A stretch of 64,000 nucleotides of DNA, from NCBI RefSeq assembly GCF_000721705.1, contig NZ_JOJL01000002.1, forward strand, positions 372,001 through 436,000, written 5' to 3'. The DNA comes from Actinoplanes subtropicus. GTDB taxonomy: Bacteria; Actinomycetota; Actinomycetes; Mycobacteriales; Micromonosporaceae. A program made the translations under genes and the position numbers. Under the pieces are notes generated by a model. It ran no database searches and was not told where the DNA came from. It worked only from the letters and a program-made list of their open reading frames with translations. Positions 16,935 to 27,475 of the stretch are shown here, in pieces (the first letter of the stretch is position 1; every line of letters starts with the position of its first letter).

Positions 16935-17867
16935 TCACAGCTCGCGCGCGCATTCTTCGTCCCACGCCAGCAGCCTCGCGGCGGCCTCGTCGCGCTCCGC
17001 CTCCGTCTCGCCGAGCTGGTCGCGGTGCCAGATCCCGACCTTGCGGCGCGGGTGAGCCCACCGGAGCTGGTTGGCCGCCACCGCGCCGAGCGGATCGTCC
17101 AGGCCGAGCTCGCGCGATGCCCGTTGGAGCACACAGGGATAGTGGTGGACAACGACATGCTCGTTGCCCTCCGGGAACCGCACCCGGTCGAGTTCCAGCT
17201 TCCGGAACTCCACGAAGTGGAGCGCGGCGCCGCTGAAGTCGATCTCCTCCATCGGGTTCACGTCGGGTCCGTGAAGGCCGGGCAGCGGCTCCTGGAAGAT
17301 GACCCGCCGCAACGGCCCGGCGAAGGTGCAGCGGACGAAGCTCACCGCCATGAAATCGACATCCTCGAGCCGGGCGTGCGAGAAGTCCACATCGGTGAAC
17401 GAGGCCGCGACGCAGCCGGTGTGGCGCATGTCAGCGCCCCGGAAGCTCGTCTTCGAGAAACGCGTCCATCCGCTGTCGGACCAGCCGCCCAGGCCGGATC
17501 GGCGCAAGTCGGCACCGTCGAAGGAGCAGCCGGTCACGGCGACGCCCAGCAGCACGAAATCGGTCAGGACGCAGCGGTCGAACCGGCAGTTCTCCAGCTG
17601 CGCGTCGATGAACCCGACCTCGTCCAGCCGGGCACCGGAGAAGTCGACGCCCTCGACCCGTACGTTTTCGAAGAGAAGTCCCTCCGCCACGTCGGCAGCC
17701 TGCTCGGCGGGGAGGAGGGCGGCGACATCTTCGGGCCGCGGGGCGGTGACGTCGCGCAGATCGACCCGGCCGTTCGTGGTCGGCCGCACCGAACCCACCG
17801 GCCGGCCGGTGAGCAGGCGCGCGAACGCCTCGGCGACGCCCGGCTGGTCCGGAACAGTCTCAGGCAT
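16935..17867 (-). CDS. Pentapeptide-repeat protein, last gene of the eCIS operon
   Basis: The 310-residue protein carries pentapeptide-like repeats from about residue 65 to 185 (VDFSGARLDEVGFIDAQLENCRF, then CSFDGADLRRSGL, TSFRGADMRH, VDFSHARLEDVDF), predicting a right-handed quadrilateral beta-helix. N- and C-terminal regions are non-repetitive. The start overlaps the stop of the 1322-residue cargo-like gene by 8 bases, so translation is probably coupled. That position suggests an immunity, chaperone or second effector role, by analogy with toxin-antitoxin adjacency; some pentapeptide proteins protect gyrase. This role is inference and not established. Confidence 0.75.
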   Translation of the reverse strand: MPETVPDQPGVAEAFARLLTGRPVGSVRPTTNGRVDLRDVTAPRPEDVAALLPAEQAADVAEGLLFENVRVEGVDFSGARLDEVGFIDAQLENCRFDRCVLTDFVLLGVAVTGCSFDGADLRRSGLGGWSDSGWTRFSKTSFRGADMRHTGCVAASFTDVDFSHARLEDVDFMAVSFVRCTFAGPLRRVIFQEPLPGLHGPDVNPMEEIDFSGAALHFVEFRKLELDRVRFPEGNEHVVVHHYPCVLQRASRELGLDDPLGAVAANQLRWAHPRRKVGIWHRDQLGETEAERDEAAARLLAWDEECAREL

Positions 17868-20800
17868 TCTGCTTCCCCTTCGTGCCGAGCTCCTTGTCGA
17901 TGACCTTCTCGGCCGCCATCAGGTCGGCCTTTCTCGCGGACTTGTACTCTTCCCAGCTCTGGGGCTGGTATAGCAGACCCAGAGCCTCGACCCCGTAGGT
18001 GCCGGCGTAGCTGGCGATGTGATCGGTCCACGCGTTGTAGGTGGTGACGTCGGCCCACCATTGGCCTGGTTTGTAGACATCGGGCATCTTGGTGCCCTTG
18101 GGCAGGCCGCGCGGGGAGATCTTGGCGCGGCTCTTGATGCGCTCCTTGTCGACCTCGGCCAGAAGCTTGAACGTCGTGTCGATCTGGGTGCCCTGATGCC
18201 AGTAGAAGCGGACGTACCACGGCGCCTGTTTCTCGTTGCCGGAGTCCTTGTCCGGCTCGGGACCGGCCTTCGTGTGCTCGGTGCGGTAGCCCCGGACGAT
18301 GTCGTAGGTCTGATTGTCGGTGAGGCCGCGCGACCGGAACTGCCCGGCCGCGGCGTCCTTCAGCGTCCGCAGAGCCCCCTCCAGAGGTTTGCTCCACTTC
18401 GCGGCCGCCGTGAGGTCCGACGCATCGTACTTACTGCCGTACTCCGCGATCGCCTGCTTGGCCCACCCGAAGTTGTCCTTCGCCGTCTTCCGGGCCGCCT
18501 TGAGCGCCGCCGCGTCCTGATCCTTGGCTGCCTTGGCGGACTCCGCCTTGACCTCCATCGCCGCGTTCGTGGCTCGGACGGCGTACCGGTTGATGTGCTC
18601 GAGTGCCTTGACCTGGTCGGCGTTGGCCGGGTCCGGTTTCAGCACGACGACCATGCCGCGGATCTTGTCGACGACCCGGCCGGACACGCTGGCGATGGTG
18701 AACTCGCCGTCGGCGGCCAGCTCCAGTTCGTGCGCCTGGCCGCTCATCGAGACGGTGTCCTTGATCGGATCCATCCCGGGGCCCTTGGCGGGGGTGCCCT
18801 CCGCACCCTTGCCGTCCTTGCCGTCGCGGCGGAAAACGCTCTTGATCTTGTTCCAGAGCTTCTTCATCAGCGCGACGATCTTGTCGATCACCCAGTCCAG
18901 GGCCCGGCCGACCATGGCCGCCACCTTCTCGAAGAACTTCTTCACCCGGCCCGGGATGCCGCCCAGTCCCAGGATCGAGGCCAGCACGCCGATCAGCACC
19001 GGGATCGAGCGGGCCAGCGCCTTCTCGATCAGCGCGGGGACGCCGCCGGTGCCGCCCTGGGCTATGGAGATCACCGCGTCCAGGACCGCGTTGACGAACT
19101 CGACGATCTGGCGGCCTCGCTCGACCACGAAGCGGACGATGTCGATGATCAGCTTGACCGCTCGGACGAAGGCCGACGCCGGGTTGAGCAGCGACAGGAT
19201 CCAGGTGATGCCGGCCTCGATGACCGTCGGGATGATGAAGTCGGCGATGTTGTCGAACAGGTTCTTCCTGAGATCGCCGACCCGCTCCTTGATCTCCTCC
19301 CAGAGACCGGCGATGCCCTCCTTGGCGATCCGGGTGAACAGCGGAACCGCCCGCTCCAGATACCCGATCGCGGTCACCATCGGCTTCGGCAGCTTGCGCA
19401 TGATGCGAGCCCGGATCGCCTCGATCGTCAAGCCCAGCAAGGACGCCAGCATCAGCAGCACACCCTTGGCGTCCCACTTGGCCGGGAGCTGGAGCCCAGC
19501 CTCGGCCGCCGCGCCGGTCAGCCAGCCGAGCAGGCCCTCGATGAGGTGCTTGCCGATGTTGCCGAGGAACAGCTTCAGCCCCGCGCCGACCGCGGACACC
19601 AGGTTGCGCAGGAACCCGATCGGGTCGCCCAGGATCAGCATGATCGCCTGCGCGGCCTTGCGCAGGACGCCGAGCAGCAGGTTCTTGAGCTCGATGATCG
19701 TCTTGATGACGCCCTTGACCGCGTCGATCGCCTTGGCGACCAGGCCCTTGTTCTTCTCCCGCTCGGCCTTGATCTCGTCGTCGACGGCCTTGAGCGCCTC
19801 GTTGTACTTCGACGCCAGCGTGTCGACCAGCTCGGTGCCCTTGTCGTCCACCGACTGCTGGAGGTCGTCGAAACGGCTCGCGAACTCGGCCGCGGCCTGC
19901 CGTCCGAGCTCCTTCTGATCGGCGGGCAGGGCGTCGATGGCCTCCTGCAGTTGCGTACGCCCCTGGGCGATCCGCTGTTTGGCCCGGCCCAACTCGCCCG
20001 CGATGAGGTCGGCGACGGCCGAGATGACGTCGCGCATGCGGGTCACGTAGCCCTCGCGGGCCCGCTGGAAGATCTGGTCGGCCTCGGCCGGGAGCCCGAG
20101 GAGCTTGTCGCGGCCCCAGCGGTAGAGCCCGATCGCCCCGCTGTACCGCCGGTCCTTGTACTCCTCCATCTTCTTCTTGTGCTCGCCGGTGAACCAGTCG
20201 CGGGTCACCTTCTCCCGCGCCGTGAACTCGGTGTCCACCTTGCCGTCGAGATCGGCGAGGATCTTCTCGACGTCGGCCCTGGTGGCGTCGAAGACCCGGT
20301 GCAGCGTCGCCGTCACCGCGGCCTGCCTGGCCTCGTCGGCGGTCTGCGCCCGGCCCTTGCCCGCGGCCACCTGCTGTCCCGCCGCGACCCGGTCGGCGGC
20401 CAGCGCGGCCATGCCTTGCGCGCCGATCGCGCCGGCGTCCGCCTGGGCGCCGGCCAATGTCGCATGCTCGCTCGCGCGGACCTTCCCGGGCGCCGTCTCC
20501 GAATGCCGCGCGGCCTTCTCCCGCTCGCCGAGAGCGGCTGTGAACTGTGGCTCGTTCGACCTGGCCAGCTGCGTCTCGGTGACCTGAGCCGAGGCCATCT
20601 GCTGGTCGATGGCCCGGGGCCCACCGGAGAAGTCGGTGGCGGCGGCCGGCGCGGGGTCGGGAATCGCCTGGCTGGGGTTGGGACGCCCGGGCACGCCGGG
20701 CGGTTGGTCCGCCTTCAGAGGTACGACGGACTTGTCGACGACGTGCGAGGTGTCCGGCGCCGCGGCCGTGGTGCCGGCGATCTCCCCGGCGGCGGCCTGC

Positions 20801-21828
20801 TTGCCCCCCTTCACCTGCCCCTGGACGTCCGCCTTGACCGCGTCGGCCTTTCCCGAGTCCCCGAACTCGTCGGCCTCCGCCAGGTTCTTCGGCGCCTGCT
20901 TGGCCACCGCGGTCTCGACGGCCGAGATGAACGCCGCCTTGTCGAACTCCTGCGGCTTCGCGGCATCCATGTGCCCGGCCTGCGCCACCTTGCCCTCGGC
21001 CTCCCGGTGATCGGCCGGTTGCCGTGCGGCCGCGCCCGCGGCGGCGGCTTCCGCCTTCGCCGGTGGGTGACTGCTCGCCACTGCTTTCTTTTTCTTGTGT
21101 ACGTCGTGAGCCAGCGCCACAAACTTCGGGTCGTTCCCGGGCCCTCGCCGCACAGCCGGCGCGGCCGCCACCCCGGTCCCCGACTGCTCGCCCGCCGCCG
21201 CGGGCGAACTCGACGCGGCCGCCGGCGCAGCCGGCGTGGCAGCGGGCGCGCTCGACGCCGCGGCCGGGGCACCCGGCGCGGTAGCGGGCGCGCTCGACGC
21301 TGCGGCAGCGCTGGCCGCGGTCGACGAGCCTCCGGCCGTCGCCGCCGCGCCCGTTGTGGGCGTGGCCATCGCGCTTGTCCCCGGCGTTGGCGTCGCGCTT
21401 GCCATGGGCGGCGCGGTCGCGTTCCCCGCGGGTGCGGCCGGTGCGGTTGCGGGTGTCGGGCTCGCTGCGCCCGAGGCGAGAGAGGCCGCGGCGCTGGGGG
21501 CGGACAGTGCCGTGCGGCCCGTCGAGCTGCCCGAGGCCGGCGCGGTCGTCGGGCTCGACGTGGCGGCACGCACGAGGGGCGCGCCGCCCGCCGGCCTCGG
21601 ACCGGATGTGGTCCCGGGCGGCTGTGCGCTCCGGGAAAGCATGGCCAGCGTGGGCACCCCCGCTGCCTGACCGGAGAGAAGCGACGCCGCGGCGGCATTG
21701 CCGCCCGGCGGCCGTGCGGTCCGGCTCCCCGTGCTCGAAGCGGCCGGCGAGCGTCCCGGGCCGGCCGCCCGCGCCGCGGCCGGACGCGGGGAAGGCTTGG
21801 GGAGGCGGGCCTTCGCCGGGGCGGGCAT
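17860..21828 (-). CDS. Large eCIS-associated cargo/effector-like protein with distinct C-terminal domain
   Basis: The 1322-residue protein starts with a ~230-residue Ala/Pro/Ser/Thr-rich disordered segment. A helical region follows (ATDFSGGPRAIDQQMASAQV), then a conserved block (REKVTRDWFTGEHKKKMEEY, LPAEADQIFQRAREGYVTRM, ELGRAKQRIAQGRTQLQEAI). A run of hydrophobic or amphipathic helices comes next (~690-1000, for example ITWILSLLNPASAF), and a soluble C-terminal domain occupies ~1019-1322. I recall similar central blocks in large proteins of other eCIS loci whose C-termini vary, consistent with a delivered cargo. The C-terminal domain contains PDVYKPGQWWADVTT (from Pro1249), loosely reminiscent of PD-(D/E)xK-type toxins but without the Lys, so activity is unknown. 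A tape-measure role is the main alternative, given the hydrophobic helices. Confidence 0.65.
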   Translation of the reverse strand: MPAPAKARLPKPSPRPAAARAAGPGRSPAASSTGSRTARPPGGNAAAASLLSGQAAGVPTLAMLSRSAQPPGTTSGPRPAGGAPLVRAATSSPTTAPASGSSTGRTALSAPSAAASLASGAASPTPATAPAAPAGNATAPPMASATPTPGTSAMATPTTGAAATAGGSSTAASAAAASSAPATAPGAPAAASSAPAATPAAPAAASSSPAAAGEQSGTGVAAAPAVRRGPGNDPKFVALAHDVHKKKKAVASSHPPAKAEAAAAGAAARQPADHREAEGKVAQAGHMDAAKPQEFDKAAFISAVETAVAKQAPKNLAEADEFGDSGKADAVKADVQGQVKGGKQAAAGEIAGTTAAAPDTSHVVDKSVVPLKADQPPGVPGRPNPSQAIPDPAPAAATDFSGGPRAIDQQMASAQVTETQLARSNEPQFTAALGEREKAARHSETAPGKVRASEHATLAGAQADAGAIGAQGMAALAADRVAAGQQVAAGKGRAQTADEARQAAVTATLHRVFDATRADVEKILADLDGKVDTEFTAREKVTRDWFTGEHKKKMEEYKDRRYSGAIGLYRWGRDKLLGLPAEADQIFQRAREGYVTRMRDVISAVADLIAGELGRAKQRIAQGRTQLQEAIDALPADQKELGRQAAAEFASRFDDLQQSVDDKGTELVDTLASKYNEALKAVDDEIKAEREKNKGLVAKAIDAVKGVIKTIIELKNLLLGVLRKAAQAIMLILGDPIGFLRNLVSAVGAGLKLFLGNIGKHLIEGLLGWLTGAAAEAGLQLPAKWDAKGVLLMLASLLGLTIEAIRARIMRKLPKPMVTAIGYLERAVPLFTRIAKEGIAGLWEEIKERVGDLRKNLFDNIADFIIPTVIEAGITWILSLLNPASAFVRAVKLIIDIVRFVVERGRQIVEFVNAVLDAVISIAQGGTGGVPALIEKALARSIPVLIGVLASILGLGGIPGRVKKFFEKVAAMVGRALDWVIDKIVALMKKLWNKIKSVFRRDGKDGKGAEGTPAKGPGMDPIKDTVSMSGQAHELELAADGEFTIASVSGRVVDKIRGMVVVLKPDPANADQVKALEHINRYAVRATNAAMEVKAESAKAAKDQDAAALKAARKTAKDNFGWAKQAIAEYGSKYDASDLTAAAKWSKPLEGALRTLKDAAAGQFRSRGLTDNQTYDIVRGYRTEHTKAGPEPDKDSGNEKQAPWYVRFYWHQGTQIDTTFKLLAEVDKERIKSRAKISPRGLPKGTKMPDVYKPGQWWADVTTYNAWTDHIASYAGTYGVEALGLLYQPQSWEEYKSARKADLMAAEKVIDKELGTKGKQNA

Positions 21829-21831
21829 CGG

Positions 21832-23886
<2,055 letters not shown>

Positions 23887-23889
23887 GGC

Positions 23890-25791
23890 TTACCCTCCAC
23901 TGAAGCTGACCACGCGCCCGCCCAGCCAGAACGCCTCCGGCAGGTCGGCGAGCAGCCCGTGGTGGTCGAGGTCGGCGTGCCGCCGGCCGAGCGGGAGCCG
24001 GACGTGCACGGTGTCCCGGGTGAAGGCGATCATGGCGCTGAGGTCGCCGAACCGCTCGACGGCCAGCGGCGCGTCGGTGGGTTCGCGGTCGCGCCACAGC
24101 AGCCACGAGATCGAGGCGAGCCCGATCCCGGCCGCGAGCGTCACCGTGCGTTCGAGCGCCGGGCCTCCGTCGTGCGGCACGGCGGTGCGGGCCTCGGCGT
24201 CCGCGATCTGGTTGTCCAGCGCCGCACCGAGACGTGTCGGGTCGAGGTCGGATGGCGGCGCGGCCGACCGGTCGGTCGCCCAGAGGCGTCCCGGTCCGGG
24301 AAGACGCACCCATCGCTCACCGCGGGTGGGTGGTTGCGCTTGACACAGAGGTACGCCGGAAGCCGCGAGCTCCCGGGTTCTCCGCGGATCGAGGCCGTCG
24401 GTGAGCACGAGCGGGCATCCGGCCGAGCGCCAGTGCGGGAGCAGCGCGGCCACGTCCGGCACCTGGGCGAGGGGGAAGAGCCCGTCCGCCTCGACGAGGA
24501 GAAGGCCGTCGGTGACCGCCCGGAGAAGCAGCGGGCGCCCCGGCTCATGTCCGGCGGCGACCGTCGCCGAGAGCAGCGCGTCGACCATCGGTAGCGCCGA
24601 AGCGGCGCGTCGAGCGAGTCCGGCCAGATCCGGCTCGGGTTCTTCCGCGTCGCACCCGGCAAAGGCGGCGGCGTCATGCCGGTCGGTGGGCGGCCGTCGC
24701 CAGCCCCTTTCGACCGGCCCCAGAGTCTTGTAGGCGAGCGCCGTAGCGAAGGCGGCGGTCTCCCTCGCGTCCAGCCCGGCAGCATCCAGCGCGATCCCGA
24801 TTCGGTCGAGCGCCCCGATGCGCGACAGCGCGGCCGCGACCAGGAAGGGAAGAGCCGACCGCACCTCGACCACCCCCCTGGACCGGACGGTGGCAACGCC
24901 GCCGCCCGCCTCGGTCTCCCGCGCCGGGGCCGCCGAAGGCGGGATCGCGGCGAGCGCCCGCTCGTCTTCGCCGACCGCCGCGGCGGCGACCTCGTCGCGA
25001 AGTCGCGCGGCTTCCGACTCACCGGACAATCCCGGACTCAGGGGAGCGTCGTTGCCGGGAACCGTCGCTGGGTGCGTGACGGATCCGGCGACGGCCGGCT
25101 CGGCATCCTCGTCGGTTGTGGTGGAGGCCGCGCGGCGCTCGCCGGCGGGCGGCCCCTCTTCGGTACGGCGTCGTTCCGGCGGCCGGGCGGTCCGGTTCGG
25201 CGCCGCCGTCGCCCCCTTCGGACCGCGGAGCTCGGGTGTGACTGTCACCTGGCGGAGGAGGTCATCGGCGCCGATCAGGGCCGTCGAATACATACGCAAC
25301 GTCTCGACGGGGAGGGTCGCGAGCAGATCGGCAAGCCGTCCTTCCCGCTGCATGGCCGCGAGCAGCCGAGCCAGCCGAACCGCCGCCGAGACGGTAAGCC
25401 CGGCCGGCGTGGCGATGGGGGTCGCCTCGCCGAACGGGACCGGCCCTCCGTCTCCGCCGGAGATCTCGGTCATCAGCCGTGGGCCGGCGCCCGGGTCGTG
25501 CGGACCGGGCGCGTCGAGACCGGACCGGAACTCGGCCGTCGCCACCTCGTCCAGGTCGAGTCTCCCGCGGACGAACGCTCCGGCCGGGACCGGGACGACC
25601 ACGCGGACCGGCTCGGTGATGTCGACGTCCTCGGCGCCTGCCAGCTCGGCCGCGAACCGGCCGGCCAGCAGCCCGGGCAGTGCCTCGGCCAGCCGGGCCG
25701 GCAGGGCGCGGGGATCGGGACCCCAGCTCCACCCGCCCCGGCGGACGATGCGCATCACGCACCGCTCCACGACGATTTCGGTCTCGGTCAC
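23890..25791 (-). CDS. Putative eCIS tape-measure-type protein
   Basis: The 633-residue protein is Ala-rich. Its N-terminus (TETEIVVERCVMRIVRRGGWSW, LPARLAEALPGLLAG, VDITEPVRVVVPV) resembles the N-terminal pattern of proteins annotated as contractile-injection-system tape-measure proteins: a strand, a helix, then a strand with hydrophobic periodicity. A low-complexity charged region (about 230-330) separates it from a helical C-terminal half ending in beta-rich sequence. The GTG start at 25791 overlaps the preceding stop (GTGA). Identification rests on N-terminal resemblance and on position before the AAA+ gene, where Afp14 sits in AFP; it is not certain. Confidence 0.45.
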   Translation of the reverse strand: MTETEIVVERCVMRIVRRGGWSWGPDPRALPARLAEALPGLLAGRFAAELAGAEDVDITEPVRVVVPVPAGAFVRGRLDLDEVATAEFRSGLDAPGPHDPGAGPRLMTEISGGDGGPVPFGEATPIATPAGLTVSAAVRLARLLAAMQREGRLADLLATLPVETLRMYSTALIGADDLLRQVTVTPELRGPKGATAAPNRTARPPERRRTEEGPPAGERRAASTTTDEDAEPAVAGSVTHPATVPGNDAPLSPGLSGESEAARLRDEVAAAAVGEDERALAAIPPSAAPARETEAGGGVATVRSRGVVEVRSALPFLVAAALSRIGALDRIGIALDAAGLDARETAAFATALAYKTLGPVERGWRRPPTDRHDAAAFAGCDAEEPEPDLAGLARRAASALPMVDALLSATVAAGHEPGRPLLLRAVTDGLLLVEADGLFPLAQVPDVAALLPHWRSAGCPLVLTDGLDPRRTRELAASGVPLCQAQPPTRGERWVRLPGPGRLWATDRSAAPPSDLDPTRLGAALDNQIADAEARTAVPHDGGPALERTVTLAAGIGLASISWLLWRDREPTDAPLAVERFGDLSAMIAFTRDTVHVRLPLGRRHADLDHHGLLADLPEAFWLGGRVVSFSGG

Positions 25792-26330
25792 GCCGGCGCC
25801 CTCACCGGCAGCACGTCGGCCCGCGCCTGCCAGCCGGCGGCCAGGGTGAGCACCGCGTGCGACTGCCCCAGCCGCAACCCCACCCCGATCGTGACCGCCT
25901 TCCGGCCCGAGAAGACCTGGCCGTTGAGCGTGACAACTCCGTCCGGACCGGCCAGCACGACCACGACCGGGGTCGCCGCGCCCCGGGATGTGCGCTCCAG
26001 AGTGACCGTCACCGAGGTCGTCGTCAGCACCGTCGGCGAGGCATCGGTGCCCCACGGGCTGAGCGTCGTGGGCGTGCGACCACTGCCGACCGCGTACTGG
26101 AAGGGGTTTGTCAATAAATTCGGGACGCTGTCGACGGCCGCCGTGCCGAGTTGATCGACCGGCACCGCCACCTCGATCGGGCCGGTGTCGCCGCTCTCGG
26201 TGCGCCGCCGGACGGGCAGGGCCGGGCCGACGAGCCGGTCGACCGGGACCGGTCCGGCCTGCTTCCCGGCGCGGTCGATGGCAGCCAGGATGTGCCCGGT
26301 GAGGGTGCAGTAGACGGCCGTGGCGCTCAC
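25788..26330 (-). CDS. Uncharacterised eCIS operon protein (180 aa)
   Basis: The 180-residue protein begins SATAVYCTLTGHILAAIDRAG. It is rich in Val/Thr beta-strand sequence (TTTSVTVTLERTSRGAAT, VVVVLAGPDGVVTLNGQVF), suggesting beta-sandwich domains. No signal peptide or membrane segment is visible. The GTG at 26330 is taken as the start because it overlaps the stop of the preceding gene (GTGA), like its neighbours. I do not recognise a family; a structural or fibre-accessory role in the injection system is inferred from position only. Confidence 0.6.
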   Translation of the reverse strand: MSATAVYCTLTGHILAAIDRAGKQAGPVPVDRLVGPALPVRRRTESGDTGPIEVAVPVDQLGTAAVDSVPNLLTNPFQYAVGSGRTPTTLSPWGTDASPTVLTTTSVTVTLERTSRGAATPVVVVLAGPDGVVTLNGQVFSGRKAVTIGVGLRLGQSHAVLTLAAGWQARADVLPVRAPA

Positions 26331-27475
26331 GACGACTCCCCTCCGGCGACGACCGGCCCGGTCGGTTCCGCGGTCACCGCGAGCAGCAGATAGTCGGCCG
26401 GCACCGAGCCGTCCCGGTGCTCGACCGGGTCGACGTCGAGCCGGATCGCGCGGACCCGGGAGTGCACGCGCCGGTCGGCGTCGACGAAGCATTCGATCGT
26501 CGAGTCGACCCAGATGCCCTCGCCCGAACCGGCCTCGGCCGACGGTTGCGGCCGCAGCTGGACGTGCAGCACCACGCCCGCGTCGGCCACCCGCTCGGGG
26601 TCGACGCCGGCGGGCAGCGGAAGGATGACACCGTCGCTGACCACGCCCGAGTCGACCACCACGTCACCGCGGCGCGGGGCCTCGTTCAGCGTGCCGCGTA
26701 CCGACACGTTGCCGTCCGGGGAGACCGAGAACAGGCTGGTCACGTTGCCCGCGGCGCCGGCCGTGCCGAAGACCAGGCCGTCCTTGTCATCGATCCGCAC
26801 CACGGCGGAGGCCTCGGCGAGCGGATGGGAGCGCAGGTCGAGCCGGCCCTTCGGCGCGGCCACGGTGGCGGCCCGGACGCCGGTGCGCGGCGGGGTGCGG
26901 CCCTGAGCGTCGTGGTCGGTCGTCCGGGTGAAGTGCCGGCCGTCCCAGATCACGTAACCCAGCAGGATCGGCCACGGCTCGGTGCCGTCGGCCGGGCCGT
27001 CGCCGGCCGCCGGGGGTTCGGGCGTCTGCTGCTGCTCGCCGAGCTTGCCGAAGATGATCTGGTAGGTCTCGTTCACCCGGTTGGCGCCCGAGGCCGGACC
27101 GCAGACGTCGGCCACCGACCCGGCCGCCTTCTCCTCGTCGAAACCGGCGAGGAAGACCGGGTACGGGTCGGTGGTCGCCGGGTCGGCGCCGTTCACCTCG
27201 TCGAAGAGCGACTCCTGCAGCACCACCGCCGCCGGCACGATCACCTCGCGGCCGGTCCCGTCGTACGCCACCCCGGGCTTCAGGGTCACCTCGACGTACG
27301 TGTCGCCGGTGTCCGGGTCGGTCTTGCCGGCGGTCGTGAGGTCGAGGCCCTCGGCGATGCCCCACTCGTGGGCGTACCGCGCGTGCCGGGCCAGCTGGGC
27401 GCGCGCGTGGTCGACGGCCGCGGTGAGGTCGGCCGCCGCGAGGATCTGCCCCTCGGCGAAGAGCGGGCGGGTCAC
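26327..27475 (-). CDS. eCIS operon protein with N-terminal F-x-x-GQ-[IL]-L motif (1 of 3)
   Basis: The 382-residue protein opens TRPLFAEGQILAAADLTAAVDHAR, related to the N-termini of the next two genes upstream. After this helical start come a beta-rich body (YVEVTLKPGVAYDGTGREVIVPAAVVLQ) and a region with SPDGNVSVRGTLNEAP resembling phage tail-fibre shaft sequence. The GTG at 27475 overlaps the preceding stop. It is probably a structural or receptor-binding component of the particle. It could instead be a decoration protein. Confidence 0.6.
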   Translation of the reverse strand: MTRPLFAEGQILAAADLTAAVDHARAQLARHARYAHEWGIAEGLDLTTAGKTDPDTGDTYVEVTLKPGVAYDGTGREVIVPAAVVLQESLFDEVNGADPATTDPYPVFLAGFDEEKAAGSVADVCGPASGANRVNETYQIIFGKLGEQQQTPEPPAAGDGPADGTEPWPILLGYVIWDGRHFTRTTDHDAQGRTPPRTGVRAATVAAPKGRLDLRSHPLAEASAVVRIDDKDGLVFGTAGAAGNVTSLFSVSPDGNVSVRGTLNEAPRRGDVVVDSGVVSDGVILPLPAGVDPERVADAGVVLHVQLRPQPSAEAGSGEGIWVDSTIECFVDADRRVHSRVRAIRLDVDPVEHRDGSVPADYLLLAVTAEPTGPVVAGGESS

